From: Companilactobacillus zhachilii
GTDB lineage: Bacteria; Bacillota; Bacilli; Lactobacillales; Lactobacillaceae
Assembly: GCF_003606365.2 (NCBI RefSeq)
Contig: NZ_CP031933.2
Location: 2,356,001-2,420,000, forward strand
Reading direction: 5' to 3'
Length of the DNA: 64,000 nucleotides
The position numbers and the translations under genes were made by a program. Positions 1 to 8,788 of the stretch are shown here, piece after piece (position 1 is the stretch's first letter; every line of letters starts with the position of its first letter). The notes under the pieces are model-generated. The model saw only the letters and a program-made list of their open reading frames with translations, was not told where the DNA came from and made no database searches.

Positions 1-413
1 TTAATATCATTGGTAAGACAAATCACTACTTTGGTTCTTATGGTGCCGGTCAACATGCCAAAATGGCCAACCAAATAATGATTGCGGGAACTATGACTGG
101 TTTAACCGAAATGTTTGTTTACGCTAAAGCTGCTGGACTTGATCTACAGGCCGTTCTTAACACTGTAACCGGCGGTGGCGGTGATAACTGGAGTCTAGAA
201 AACTATGGTCCACGTATTCTTAATAACGACTTCAAGCCAGGCTTTTATTCCAAGCATTTCCTAAAAGAACTCCGTATTGCACTTGATGAAAGTGAAAAAA
301 TGGGATTGAATCTTCCCGCAACTAGACAAGCCAAACAGCTTTACGAAAAACTTGTCGACGAACAAAAGCTTGGCAATGATGGTACACAAGCTTTAATTAA
401 ATTATGGTGGTAA
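1..413 (+). CDS. 3-hydroxyisobutyrate dehydrogenase-family oxidoreductase, C-terminal part
   Basis: The reading frame is open from base 3, so the gene begins before the window. The visible part has the sequence GAGQHAKMANQ, the conserved helix of the beta-hydroxyacid dehydrogenase family that carries the catalytic lysine and the partner asparagine. The all-helical C-terminal domain follows, with a GGGG-D-N-W-S-L-E-N segment and a typical GNDGTQALIKLW ending. The family reduces or oxidises small beta-hydroxy acids with NAD(P); the Rossmann domain lies outside the window, so the cofactor and substrate cannot be judged. The ATG at 63 is internal and not the start. A hairpin at 459-500 follows the stop and can act as terminator. 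Confidence 0.85.
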   Translation, partial: NIIGKTNHYFGSYGAGQHAKMANQIMIAGTMTGLTEMFVYAKAAGLDLQAVLNTVTGGGGDNWSLENYGPRILNNDFKPGFYSKHFLKELRIALDESEKMGLNLPATRQAKQLYEKLVDEQKLGNDGTQALIKLWW

Positions 414-435
414 ATTTACATTTTACGACGAGAGT

Positions 436-532
436 ATTCAGCTTCTGAACCTTAATGCAGAAGGACCCAGTAATCCGATTTTGGATTGCTGGGTCCTTCT
501 ATTAGCGGAAAAAACTATGTTTTTGTCACTTA
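436..532. repeat. F2-family hairpin repeat with terminator-like core
   Basis: A degenerate copy of the F2 family. Its core at 459-500 pairs AAGGACCCAGTAATCC with GGATTGCTGGGTCCTT across a short loop, and TTAGCGGAAAAAACTATG follows, matching the F2 consensus TAAGCGGAAAAAGCTATG. It lies between two convergent genes and could terminate both. Confidence 0.75.
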
Positions 533-1444
533 ATCCAAATTCAACAGACAATTCATCAATTGAAAATGATGCATTAAGGATAACTTCTTAATCTTTCCCA
601 ATCCGGGAAACTTACTTTGGTCGTTATACTTTATCAGTTGCTCAAGGGCTGGTGTCATATTGATTCCATGCATATTTTGACTACACCATGTGACTAATTT
701 GGCTAATGCTTCAAAAAATTTATCTTTTTGACCACTCATGTGCTCGTTGCTATCCGAAACAAAGTGATGTATTCGCAATGTTCCGTCAACTGTAACGTAG
801 ATCAAGTGCAACGCAATGGCCCGCGCTGGCATCCCCTTATCAAAATACACATGTCCTACCATTGAGTAATCACCGAAGCCATTATATCCATCAACTTGTT
901 GATACCAATTAGCCGGTTCAAAAAATTCATCCTCCAAATCAGCATAATCTTCAACATGACGAACAAACGTCAACGGATCAGTTAATAATGTCGCCTTAGT
1001 TTTCACTAATTGATACATCCTAGCTTCATCGGGAATTAACACCTTATCCACAGCTTGTAAAACTTTTGTCTTCTGATAAGTCTTGAGCAACTCATAATTG
1101 TTAGCTATCAACAGTGATTGTTGATTTTTCCCCGGCTTAACAAAGTCACTGCTGAAATCAGCTGCCAAAATTGCACTTGGATAATAAAAATCCAAGTTAT
1201 TCAACTCTGGTAGTGTATAAATCTTCGTATCATTTAGACCATAGACACTAACCTGTGGATTCGCAATTACACTGAATGGTTGTTGGTGATCAATCAGCGT
1301 TTGAACCGTTTGTTGCAACTCTTTTGAATCCCTCACTGGTTCAATAATCGGCACAATTTTAGAACTTAATTGGTCTTGTTCAACTAATTCTTTTAATGCT
1401 AATAAATCATACATTCGCCCACGCAAATAAGGAAAATAAATCAT
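530..1444 (-). CDS. sce7725-like protein
   Basis: A 304-residue soluble protein beginning MIYFPYLRGRMYDLLALKEL, which I recognise as the opening of the sce7725 family (beta-protein-like), found in phages and accessory gene cassettes and without an established biochemical function. No catalytic motif is obvious to me. Its start overlaps the stop of the upstream nuclease-like gene by four bases (ATGA), so the two are translationally coupled. It is the last gene of the four-frame cassette running from 4521 down to 530. Family assignment is from memory of the N-terminal motif; function is unknown. Confidence 0.7.
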   Translation of the reverse strand: MIYFPYLRGRMYDLLALKELVEQDQLSSKIVPIIEPVRDSKELQQTVQTLIDHQQPFSVIANPQVSVYGLNDTKIYTLPELNNLDFYYPSAILAADFSSDFVKPGKNQQSLLIANNYELLKTYQKTKVLQAVDKVLIPDEARMYQLVKTKATLLTDPLTFVRHVEDYADLEDEFFEPANWYQQVDGYNGFGDYSMVGHVYFDKGMPARAIALHLIYVTVDGTLRIHHFVSDSNEHMSGQKDKFFEALAKLVTWCSQNMHGINMTPALEQLIKYNDQSKFPGLGKIKKLSLMHHFQLMNCLLNLD

Positions 1445-2157
1445 AATTTATCCTCCAAATTAGGTTGTTGTAGTTGCTGCAATTGTAATTTCAATTCCTG
1501 ATACTCTGCATTACGGGCATCAAGTTCTTCCTGTAACGCCGTTATAGCATCATCTTCTATCTCATCGACAAAACGGTCATACAAGTTATAATCTGGTTTA
1601 TAAACATCATAACCTGCCTTCGAACGTTTTTTTAATTCCTTAAATAACTTATCATCCGAATACAATTGCAACCCTTTTTCCACACGTTTGGCTTTATCCA
1701 CTTCACGAAAAAGTGAGGCTACAAAATGACTAGTCAATTGCTTTTCATCTACCTGTAAATCTTGATACTGCGCTTTTTTGGCGACGGTTAGAAAACCTGG
1801 TGCCCGTAGCGTCTGTGGCGAAGCTTCCATTGCTTTTTTATCAAACGCACGATAAATCAATACCCCAATGTGAGTCGGTATCTCATCAGCAACTTCTTCA
1901 TACAACTTTTGCGGTAGAACAAAATAATTGTAGTTACCAATAAAAGATAATTTAGCTTTCGAATGAAAGTCGGCTTTAGTTACTTTCAATTCGTAACAGC
2001 GCCATTCAATCTGATTATCTGATAGCTGTTGATAACTCAGCGTATCAACAATCCCTTTTTTATCTGGCATTGATACTTCTTCAACTACATAAGAACCTTG
2101 TTCAAAACAATATTGATACAAGGTGCTCTCTAATTCTTTTGTTAACTTAGTTTTCAT
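1441..2157 (-). CDS. PD-(D/E)XK nuclease-like protein
   Basis: A 238-residue protein with VDTLSY followed about 17 residues later by YELKVTKADF. This is the spacing of an acid residue and an E-x-K pair in restriction-like (PD-(D/E)XK) nuclease folds, similar to MmcB-like proteins. The last third is charged and likely helical or coiled coil, with Gln/Leu-rich heptads near the end. It overlaps the helicase gene upstream and the sce7725-like gene downstream by a few bases, so it is co-translated with both. This suggests a role in nucleic-acid processing. Nuclease activity is inferred from motif spacing only. Confidence 0.55.
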   Translation of the reverse strand: MKTKLTKELESTLYQYCFEQGSYVVEEVSMPDKKGIVDTLSYQQLSDNQIEWRCYELKVTKADFHSKAKLSFIGNYNYFVLPQKLYEEVADEIPTHIGVLIYRAFDKKAMEASPQTLRAPGFLTVAKKAQYQDLQVDEKQLTSHFVASLFREVDKAKRVEKGLQLYSDDKLFKELKKRSKAGYDVYKPDYNLYDRFVDEIEDDAITALQEELDARNAEYQELKLQLQQLQQPNLEDKL

Positions 2158-4521
2158 GCTCTCGCCCTTTCCAAAAGTTATGCACAGCAGTGGTTAATTG
2201 TGGCAATGAACTGACACGTTGATAATGTTGCCAATGCTGTGGAAAAAGTCTGGTATACCTAGAACTGCCAAACCGTTGATCCATTAATAAAATTACTCCG
2301 GCATCATGACTACTACGAATCAATCGTCCCGCCGCTTGCAAAACATTGTTGAATCCCGGCATTTGATACGCGTACTCAAAGCCATGACCATTCTCTTTAT
2401 CATAATAATCACGAATCAAGTTATTCTCAGCACTCAAACCAGGCAATCCGACACTGACAATCGCCACGCCAATCAACTTATCACCTCTTAAATCAATCCC
2501 TTCTGAGAAAATACCGCCTAACACGCAAAAGGCAACTAATGTTTCCTGAGGTTTTTCCACAAATCTATCTAAAAATCTTTGTCGAGCATCATTATCCATT
2601 TCTCCTTGTTGGGCAATCACTTGAATATTAGGATACGCCGTTTCAAAGGCATCCTGAACTTGCTTCAAATAGCTATATGACGGGAAAAAGACCAAATAAT
2701 TTCCCGTTTTGCTACTGATCAAAGTATTCAAACTTTGAACGATACTATTCTGACTATATTGACGCTGACGGTATGTGGTTTGAATATATTGAGTTATTAA
2801 AATATTTTGGTTTTGAGCCGGAAATGGCGATGGCAACTGATAGGCCAAACTATTATCAATTCCACCAAGAACGCTTTGGTAATAATCCATTGGTGATAAA
2901 GTAGCAGAGAACAAAACTGCTCCTAAGCCTAGGTTCAGTGATTCATCAATAAAGTGACTAGGATCCAGACAAAGTTGCTTCACGACCAAATTTTTACCAT
3001 CTAGGACCAATCTAGTCTTATAACTGTCATCAAACAATGCACCGATTTTGACAAAGGTTAATGATTCAAAGAAATAATCTTTTACACTGTCTAAAAACGC
3101 TGATGGCTGCTGATCTTGCATCCAATCACCCATGAAATCATTGAATTTACCTAAGGTGTTAATTAATTTATCAGGTACATCTGAAGTGATTTTCTCTTCT
3201 TGAGCGTCTTCTTTTAATATCTTTTTCATCTGATTAAATACACGCCGAACTTTCTTCAACTGCTTTTGAAAGTCCTCACTGGCCTTAGTATCAATTGTTT
3301 TAGCAGTCTTTAATAGTTTAGCAATCGGTTCATCAGTTATCGTTGCGGAATACATATCACGAGCGCGACTAACTAAATTGTGTACCTCGTCAATCAAGAA
3401 AAAGTTATCGGTATCTTTTTCAACAAAAAAGCGCTGTAAATAAACTAAGGGGTCAAACAAATAGTTATAATCACAAATGATTAAATCACAAAACAACGAA
3501 GCATCCAGCGAAAATTCAAACGGATCAACCGTATGTTTCTTAGCATATTTCTCAATCACAGCACGCGTTATAGCGTCCTCATTAGTTAACAAATCAGACA
3601 AAGCTGGTTTCAATCGATCATAATAACCAATCATATAAGGATTCTCTTCGGGGGCACATCTTGTTCCTCTGGAAAACGAATTTTATCCTTAGCGGTCAAA
3701 GTAATACTTTTTAACTTCAGACCCTTTTTAGCCATTAAAGCAACCGTTTCTTCAGCGACATGACGCGTACTCTGTTTAGCTGTTAAATAGAACAGACGTT
3801 GAACCTTTTCCTCTCCCATCGCCTTGATAGCAGGAAAAAGCGTTGAAATCGTCTTACCTGTCCCAGTCGGAGCTTCCACAAATAAGCGCTTTTTCAATAA
3901 AATTGTTTTATAAACAGCCGCTGCCATCTCATGTTGTCCAATCCGAAATTCTGGGAATGGAAAAGCCAATTTCTTAATCGACGTATTACGCGTCTTACGT
4001 AACTTAGCCCGAAGAACTAACCAATATTCATACTCATTGATTAAATCTTGGAAAAATTGTTGTAATTCTTCACGATTAAATACCTTCTCATCAGTCATAA
4101 CTTTTTCAGTGCTGACTTGAAAATAAGTCAATTGTAGCGTTACATGATCAAATTCTGGATGTTCTTGCAAAATAATATAACCGTAAACTTTTACTTGTCC
4201 CCAATAAAGTTCCAATGTATTATCACTCAATTCATCGTATGCTTGATCAGACGTTTTAATTTCTTCAATTGAAACCTTATCATCAGTTAGCGTTATGCCA
4301 TCAGCACGACCAGAAATGACATACTGCGTATCATTCATCGTAACGTCCGTTTTTAAATAAACTTCACTTTCATAAGCAGAAACCTTTGAACGTTCCTTTT
4401 GGAGTCGACGATGGATTCGAGCACCATTTAGAGCTGTATTTTGACTATTCTTTGTTTCATTTAAATCACCGCTACGCAAAACAAACTCTACCAACTGGCG
4501 AATCCCAATTTTAGTCGTCAT
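2147..4521 (-). pseudogene. RecB-like nuclease / DinG-XPD-type helicase, split by a single-base frameshift
   Basis: Two adjacent frames (4521-3631 and 3634-2147) together make one protein of about 791 residues. The first frame carries a PD-(D/E)XK-like domain (GRADG then EEIKTSD) and Walker A (EAPTGTGKT). The second carries the DEVH box and the superfamily-2 motif VI region QAAGRLIRSS. Near 3650 the first frame reads DVPPKRILI-stop. Adding one C to the run of five C (minus strand) gives DVPPEENPYMIGYYDR and joins the frames exactly. The family unwinds DNA. The four cysteines of an XPD-type iron-sulfur cluster are not visible between Walker A and DEVH. The gene may be decayed, phase-variable, or a homopolymer sequencing error. 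It heads the cassette with the nuclease-like and sce7725-like genes. Confidence 0.8.
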
Positions 4522-4654
4522 AAATTACCTCCATAAATTACTAAATAACATTGTAAAACATGTGTTCGTTTTTGTCTTTAACTAAACTACCCATAATAAC
4601 TAAAATATATTTTCTCTTACTCTTGGAGACACCAGATTTAACTAACAAAACACA

Positions 4655-4663
4655 TGCTATAAT
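4655..4663 (+). promoter_or_regulatory. Extended -10 promoter for the TetR-type gene
   Basis: TGCTATAAT is a perfect extended -10 element, 40 bases before the ATG at 4703. No good -35 box is seen, as is usual for extended -10 promoters. Confidence 0.6.
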
Positions 4664-4702
4664 ATAAAACATTGATTATTTTTTGAAGGGGAATTCATCT
4701 TT

Positions 4703-5254
4703 ATGACAAATGATACAAAAAATATCTTGAAGGAATCTTTATGCGCGGTATTACATCACAAAAACATCGATAAAATCACTATCAAAGATGTCGTCAGTGA
4801 ATGTCACCTAACGCGTCAAACTTTCTACAATCATTTCTCAGATATTTATGCCCTCGTTGAATATTCCTCTAGCCAAGTAGCTGACGATGTTTTGAAAAAT
4901 GCCGACTATGATAATTGGCAAGAAGCTTTCTATCAAATTATGATATTGATTCAAAACAATCAAAAATTAGCTAAAAACGTCTACCTCTCTGTTTATCGAG
5001 ATGTTATGCACAAGTATATTTACGAAGTTATTTACAAATACATTATCCAAATTGTCGAGGAGCAAGCTAACGGTCTCAATGTCGATCAAAGTCATAAAAA
5101 CTTCATTGCACATTTTTACAGTTTGGCCTTCATTTCCATTATTTTTGAATGGGTTCGTAACGATATGAAAGAAGATCCTCGCAACATTGTTGACCAAATC
5201 AGCGTTTTAGTACAGGGTGATTTTAAAAAAGCCTTACGCAAATATTCAATTTAA
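4703..5254 (+). CDS. TetR/AcrR-family transcriptional regulator
   Basis: A 183-residue protein. Residues about 20-50 form the TetR helix-turn-helix (ITIKDVVSECHLTRQTFYNHF), in which the recognition helix has the typical TFYNHF. The remaining helices form a ligand or dimer domain resembling the C-terminal domain of DhaS-type regulators. The start is set by a GAAGGGGAA ribosome binding site and an extended -10 promoter upstream. It is not in an operon with a transporter; the divergent neighbour is the helicase cassette. The ligand and target are unknown. Confidence 0.85.
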   Translation: MTNDTKNILKESLCAVLHHKNIDKITIKDVVSECHLTRQTFYNHFSDIYALVEYSSSQVADDVLKNADYDNWQEAFYQIMILIQNNQKLAKNVYLSVYRDVMHKYIYEVIYKYIIQIVEEQANGLNVDQSHKNFIAHFYSLAFISIIFEWVRNDMKEDPRNIVDQISVLVQGDFKKALRKYSI

Positions 5255-5293
5255 GTATTCTAGAATAAAACGTGTGACACCAAGTTGAGTTAG

Positions 5294-5478
5294 TTGCCGT
5301 CTCTGGATGCAAGAAATGTTGGCGCTGTGGGGACCGGTTCGAGCCGAAAGGCGGTCTCGAACCTCGATTTTGAACTTCGCAAAGGACGCAAATTTCAAAA
5401 CTCGTCCCGTGGTGTAATGGCTGAAGCCATAACGCCACCTTCACTGCTGCCAACATTTCTTGCACCCAGAGACTAATA
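5294..5478 (+). repeat. C element copy 1 (cloverleaf-like structured repeat)
   Basis: The outer stem pairs GCAAGAAATGTTGGC (near 5309) with GCCAACATTTCTTGC (near 5450). Inside are arm 1 (GGTTCGAG/CTCGAACC), arm 2 (TTTTGAACTTCGC/GCAAATTTCAAAA) and arm 3, which holds the fixed motif CGTCCCGTGGTGTAA and pairs ATGGCT with AGCCAT. GGGAC before arm 1 can pair with GTCCC before arm 3. The copy begins 40 bases after the TetR stop codon. Confidence 0.9.
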
Positions 5479-5554
5479 CATTTATTATTTTTAATACGAT
5501 GTAACTAACTAATTCGATAAACAAGTGCCATATTATTTGAAATTGAACATAAGC

Positions 5555-5610
5555 AAAAGGCTAGATATTTTTCTGGATTAATACCCGGAAAAATACCTAG
5601 CCTCTTTTTA
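5555..5610. terminator. F4 hairpin (terminator-like repeat)
   Basis: AAAAGGCTAGATATTTTTC pairs with an imperfect AAAAATACCTAGCCTCTTTTT arm. This is the same hairpin that recurs near 7244, 12259, 13361 and 30111. It sits between convergent genes and has a T-rich tail on both strands. Confidence 0.75.
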
Positions 5611-5668
5611 TTTTCGATTCTATGGTCAAAGTTGTGAAAACCAATTTTGGATTGACTCGACAATAAAT

Positions 5669-6499
5669 CTACTTCACTTTTCCAACAAGAATTGTTGAAC
5701 CAACAGTAATTTGCTTAACTTTGGTCCAATCAATCAAAGAGTTATCCACATTAAATAATAACGGCGTCATACCGATGAAAGCTGTTCGTTCTTCGGGTGT
5801 AACGTTATAAGTCTGGGTAGCATCAATTTGATCGACCAATTGATAATGTTCTTCGAAATAATCCAAGACCTTTTTATTGGAATATTTTTCTTGCTTTAAT
5901 TGGTCTTTTGCCTGCTCGCGCAACTCTTGGACATGGTATTGGTTGGGGATAACTTTCAACACATAGCCGCCTGTCTTCAAAATACGATTAAATTCTTGGT
6001 AATTAGCGGGTGAAAAGATATCCACAATTCCGTCAATTGATTGGTCTTGAATCGGTAAATGTGCTAAATCACCTACGAACCACTCTACCGGTGTATTAGG
6101 CCCCTTAGCTGCTAACTGAATGGAATCCTTTGAAATATCAAAAGCAAACACTTTTCTATCAGGTAGTTCAGCAATCTTTTTAGCATAATAGCCTTCTCCA
6201 CAACCAACATCGAGAACACTGGTCAATTTTAATTCTTTAACCAAAGCCAATATTTTCGTAGCTATATGATCATACATCCCATGCTCTAAAATTAAATGAC
6301 GATTTTCAAAAGAATCTAAATCATAATTTTTCGATTGCTTATTATTCAACACAAAATCCACAAATCCTTTTTTGGAAATGTCAAAATTATGATTTTGTCC
6401 ACAGGTTAAACTATGACCATTCAATTCCAGTTTTTCCCTACAAATTGGACATTGGAAATACTCATTACTATTATCAAATTTTTGAATTTTACTATTCAT
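5669..6499 (-). CDS. rlmA: 23S rRNA (guanine-N1)-methyltransferase RlmA
   Basis: A 276-residue protein with an N-terminal zinc ribbon (C17, C20, C33, H37) followed by a class I SAM-dependent methyltransferase domain with motif I DVGCGEGYY near residue 100. This zinc-ribbon plus Rossmann arrangement, with the linker CGQNHNFDISKKGFVDF, is diagnostic for RlmA. The family methylates N1 of a guanine in hairpin 35 of 23S rRNA at the exit tunnel; Gram-positive members usually act on G748. The neighbouring SRAP gene lies 7 bases upstream, so the two are probably co-transcribed. Which of the two guanines is used cannot be read from the sequence. Confidence 0.9.
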   Translation of the reverse strand: MNSKIQKFDNSNEYFQCPICREKLELNGHSLTCGQNHNFDISKKGFVDFVLNNKQSKNYDLDSFENRHLILEHGMYDHIATKILALVKELKLTSVLDVGCGEGYYAKKIAELPDRKVFAFDISKDSIQLAAKGPNTPVEWFVGDLAHLPIQDQSIDGIVDIFSPANYQEFNRILKTGGYVLKVIPNQYHVQELREQAKDQLKQEKYSNKKVLDYFEEHYQLVDQIDATQTYNVTPEERTAFIGMTPLLFNVDNSLIDWTKVKQITVGSTILVGKVK

Positions 6500-6506
6500 A
6501 AAACAC

Positions 6507-7073
6507 CTATTCTTCTACTTGTGATATCAATTGTGGCATTGAACTATGTATGAATTTCTTAGCAAATTCATCGTTATATATCCACGAATTGATCTGATTT
6601 TTAGCCAAGATCAATGGCATCCGATCATGAATTTGAATCATCGATTCGTTGGGCTCGGTTGTAAACAAAATACTTTGTGCTACATCATCAAAATAATTAT
6701 AACAGCCTGCAATGAACAACGTCTGTGGATCATTACTAAAATTAAACTTATATTTCTGCTTAGCTTTACTCCACTCAAAAAAGCCCGTTGTTGGATAGAC
6801 ACAACGACGTTTCAAAAAAGAGTCGGCAAACATCGTTTTCTGTTGAACCGTTTCAGAACGGGCATTAATAATTGACTGGCCCTTTTTAAAACCCGGAAAG
6901 CCCCATCTCATACCAACAACTTTGACCTGCCGCTCTCCAGCAACAATTAAGGCTGTTTCATCAGTTGGAAAAACTTCACCCGTTTTAGGAGAAAAACCAG
7001 CATCAACAGCCAATTGATAAATACGCTTTATTTCCGGATTCTTATCCGGTTGAAACATGTAACGTCCACACAT
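6507..7073 (-). CDS. SRAP-family abasic-site protein (YedK/HMCES type)
   Basis: A 188-residue protein beginning MCGRYMF. Cys2 is the residue that in this family forms a covalent thiazolidine link with an abasic site in single-stranded DNA. The other conserved residues are in place: N70 in INARSET, E100 in GFFEW and H149 in HDRMP. It is somewhat shorter than typical YedK (about 220 residues) but retains all active-site motifs. It protects abasic sites during replication and DNA damage. It is likely the first gene of a two-gene unit with rlmA. Confidence 0.92.
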   Translation of the reverse strand: MCGRYMFQPDKNPEIKRIYQLAVDAGFSPKTGEVFPTDETALIVAGERQVKVVGMRWGFPGFKKGQSIINARSETVQQKTMFADSFLKRRCVYPTTGFFEWSKAKQKYKFNFSNDPQTLFIAGCYNYFDDVAQSILFTTEPNESMIQIHDRMPLILAKNQINSWIYNDEFAKKFIHSSMPQLISQVEE

Positions 7074-7139
7074 CGTTGTATCCTCCTCGCTTTATTATCT
7101 ACTTTTACACAAATTCAGCCTGAAAAACAATCTTTTACA

Positions 7140-7212
7140 AAAAAGAGTGCAACAAAAAATGTTCAACTTTCGAGCATTAATACAATTGGCCCTAGTAATC
7201 CGATGTTGGGTT
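7140..7212. repeat. Degenerate F2-family repeat
   Basis: The segment contains TTTCGAGCATTAATACAA and GTAATCCGATGTTGG, matching the left half of the F2 consensus. The right arm and the AGCGGAAAAAGC end are lost, so the hairpin no longer forms properly. Confidence 0.55.
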
Positions 7213-7243
7213 CCTTCTCAATTTTGGTTATCGAATCGAATAT

Positions 7244-7299
7244 AAAAAGGCTAGATATGTTTCCACTGGTATAAATCCAGAAAAAGCATCTAGCCTCTT
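7244..7299. terminator. F4 hairpin (terminator-like repeat)
   Basis: AAAAAGGCTAGATATGTTTCC pairs imperfectly with AAAAAGCATCTAGCCTCTT around the loop ACTGGTATAAATCCAG. It belongs to the family described at 5555. Confidence 0.65.
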
Positions 7300-7310
7300 A
7301 TCGAATCAAT

Positions 7311-7434
7311 TAGTCTCTGGGTGCAAGAAATTTTAGCAACAGGGGTGGCGTTATAGTTCTAGCATTACACCACGGGACGACTTTTGTCGGTCCCCATAGC
7401 GACCTAATTTCTTGCTCTTGGAGGTGGCATATTT
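7311..7434 (-). repeat. C element copy 2, internally deleted
   Basis: The ends and arm 3 (GGTGGCGTTATAGTTCTAGCATTACACCACGGGACG) are recognisable, but arms 1 and 2 are missing: CGACTTTTGTCGGTCCCC joins directly. The outer stem is partly mismatched. It lies just beyond the stop of the DUF805 gene. Confidence 0.75.
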
Positions 7435-7440
7435 AACTAG

Positions 7441-7866
7441 TTAATTTAACTGTTTAGGCCACCGATTTCCGAAGTCTCTTTGTGGTAAGCACGTCAACAC
7501 AATCAAAGCAATCGCTCCAACAAAGGGAATAATCCCCAGTAAAACCCACCAGCCATGCATTTTAATATCATGCAGGCGCCGAATTATTGCGGTAAAAACA
7601 GAGATCCAATAATATCCCAAACTAATTGCCATCGCAACGCCAAGGATGGAACTCCAATAAAAATCATTAACTGGCATTTTTATGATTGCAAATACTAATA
7701 AACCAACAATTACGAAGGCTGTGATTGTCATGCCCAAAAAGCCCCACCAAAAGTCCTTCCGACTCATTCGCTTAGCGCCAACAAACAAATCTTGAAAATA
7801 TAATCTAGTTGAAGAAATTATTCCTGGATGAAAACTTTCATTCCAAACTGATCCATTAATTTGCAT
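7441..7866 (-). CDS. DUF805-family membrane protein
   Basis: A 141-residue protein with about four hydrophobic segments between residues 40 and 130. It carries the DUF805 signature: an R-x-S-R-K-D-F-W-W-G-F motif before the first membrane segment and RRLHDI before the later ones, with GNRWP close to the C-terminus. The family is widespread and its function is not established. The ATG follows TAGGAGTAGGTAA, a good ribosome binding site. It starts 10 bases after the crcB pair and may be read through from it. Confidence 0.85.
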   Translation of the reverse strand: MQINGSVWNESFHPGIISSTRLYFQDLFVGAKRMSRKDFWWGFLGMTITAFVIVGLLVFAIIKMPVNDFYWSSILGVAMAISLGYYWISVFTAIIRRLHDIKMHGWWVLLGIIPFVGAIALIVLTCLPQRDFGNRWPKQLN

Positions 7867-7876
7867 TTACCTACTC

Positions 7877-8221
7877 CTAAATATGAATACCAATCACGAA
7901 ACCTAATATTCCAAAAACATAAGTTAAAACAAAGTACCAGAAACAACGCCATATTTGATGTTGAAACCATAATTGACTTAACTCCATATTAAAAGTTCCG
8001 AATGTGGTGAAACCTCCACAAAATCCAGTTCCTAGCAATAATAATATCGCACCGTTACGAATTTGTGCAGTTAAAATACCTAAGATGATTGCGCCACTAA
8101 TATTTATCAGCATCGTTATAATCGGAAAGTCGATTTTTATTTTAGCTTGTATTAACGTTAATTCATTTCTAAAAAAGGCCCCGATTGAGGCACCAACCCC
8201 AACAATCAAGAAATTTATCAC
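7877..8221 (-). CDS. crcB: Fluoride channel subunit FluC (CrcB), second of pair
   Basis: A 114-residue protein with four predicted membrane helices and the CrcB motifs GASIGAFFRNE near the start and GFCGGFTTFGTFNMEL in the third segment; this G-(F/L)-x-G-x-x-T-T-F-S/G-T-F break lines the fluoride pore. Its start overlaps the end of the upstream crcB by four bases (ATGA). FluC proteins work as antiparallel dimers exporting fluoride. Gram-positive bacteria often carry two adjacent genes, whose products may form a heterodimer. No fluoride riboswitch is visible upstream. Confidence 0.93.
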   Translation of the reverse strand: MINFLIVGVGASIGAFFRNELTLIQAKIKIDFPIITMLINISGAIILGILTAQIRNGAILLLLGTGFCGGFTTFGTFNMELSQLWFQHQIWRCFWYFVLTYVFGILGFVIGIHI

Positions 8222-8637
8222 TTTTTACGCCCCTCTCTTTTAACGTAATCATTAAAAGCACGTGACGCTGCCCAATAATTTCCTAAAATTGCTACTAAAA
8301 AGCCACCAATCATTGTTATCGTCAGATAAATTAGCAAAAATACCCATTGTCCACTGTTGTAAAGTCGATATGCATCCGCCGTAAAAGTTGAAAAAGTCGT
8401 ATACGATCCTAATACACCCGTGCTCAAGGTTAAAATAACCCGCTTAGATAAATTAAAACGGTCTTGCAAATAATGAATTAAAAATGGTAACACAAGCGCC
8501 CCACTTAAATTGGCAACAATTGTTCCCAGTGGAAAGCCGCTACTTGTTTTAAAAATCAAACTTTCCAAATAACGTAAATCACTACCAATAAAAGCACCAA
8601 TAAATAAAAATAGAAATACCTCACCTTTTTTTCTCAC
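8218..8637 (-). CDS. crcB: Fluoride channel subunit FluC (CrcB), first of pair
   Basis: A 139-residue, four-helix membrane protein with the pore motif TGVLGSYTTFSTF and the N-terminal GAFIGSDLRY, which corresponds to the usual GGxxGAxxRY with changes. It has a longer positively charged C-terminal tail than its partner (RAFNDYVKREGRKK). It is translationally coupled to the second crcB. The start codon is GTG in this reading, after a weak site, so the first few residues are uncertain. It exports fluoride, most likely together with the downstream subunit. Confidence 0.9.
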   Translation of the reverse strand: MRKKGEVFLFLFIGAFIGSDLRYLESLIFKTSSGFPLGTIVANLSGALVLPFLIHYLQDRFNLSKRVILTLSTGVLGSYTTFSTFTADAYRLYNSGQWVFLLIYLTITMIGGFLVAILGNYWAASRAFNDYVKREGRKK

Positions 8638-8654
8638 TCATCACCAAATCCTTT

Positions 8655-8767
8655 CTAAACAAAACATGGTCAGCTTTCGAGCATTAAGACAAACAAGACC
8701 CGTAATCCGATTTTGGATTGCGAGTCTTGTTTGATTTAAACGAAAAAAGCTATGTTTTGTCGCACGT
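8655..8767 (-). repeat. F2-family repeat
   Basis: A near-complete copy: ACAAAACATGGTCAGCTTTC, GAGCATTAA, a hairpin (GACCCGTAATCC/GGATTGCGAGTC), then AAACGAAAAAAGCTATGTTTT. The ends ACAAAACATGG and CTATGTTTTGT form an additional inverted repeat. It separates the crcB operon from gnd. Confidence 0.85.
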
Positions 8768-8788
8768 TTACAAGTTTTTCATACTAGT

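Noticed and set aside
3631..3660. Programmed -1 ribosomal frameshift in the helicase gene
   Set aside because: The sequence G CCC CCG does not form a good slippery heptamer and I see no stimulatory stem downstream; deletion or error is simpler.
5223..5465. Open frames across the C elements (also at 17359, 44997, 56536, 57055)
   Set aside because: These frames arise from the repeat sequence itself, recur in unrelated frames and lack ribosome binding sites.
8638..8700. Fluoride riboswitch upstream of the crcB pair
   Set aside because: The expected conserved bases of the crcB motif are not seen; the space is taken by an F2 repeat.
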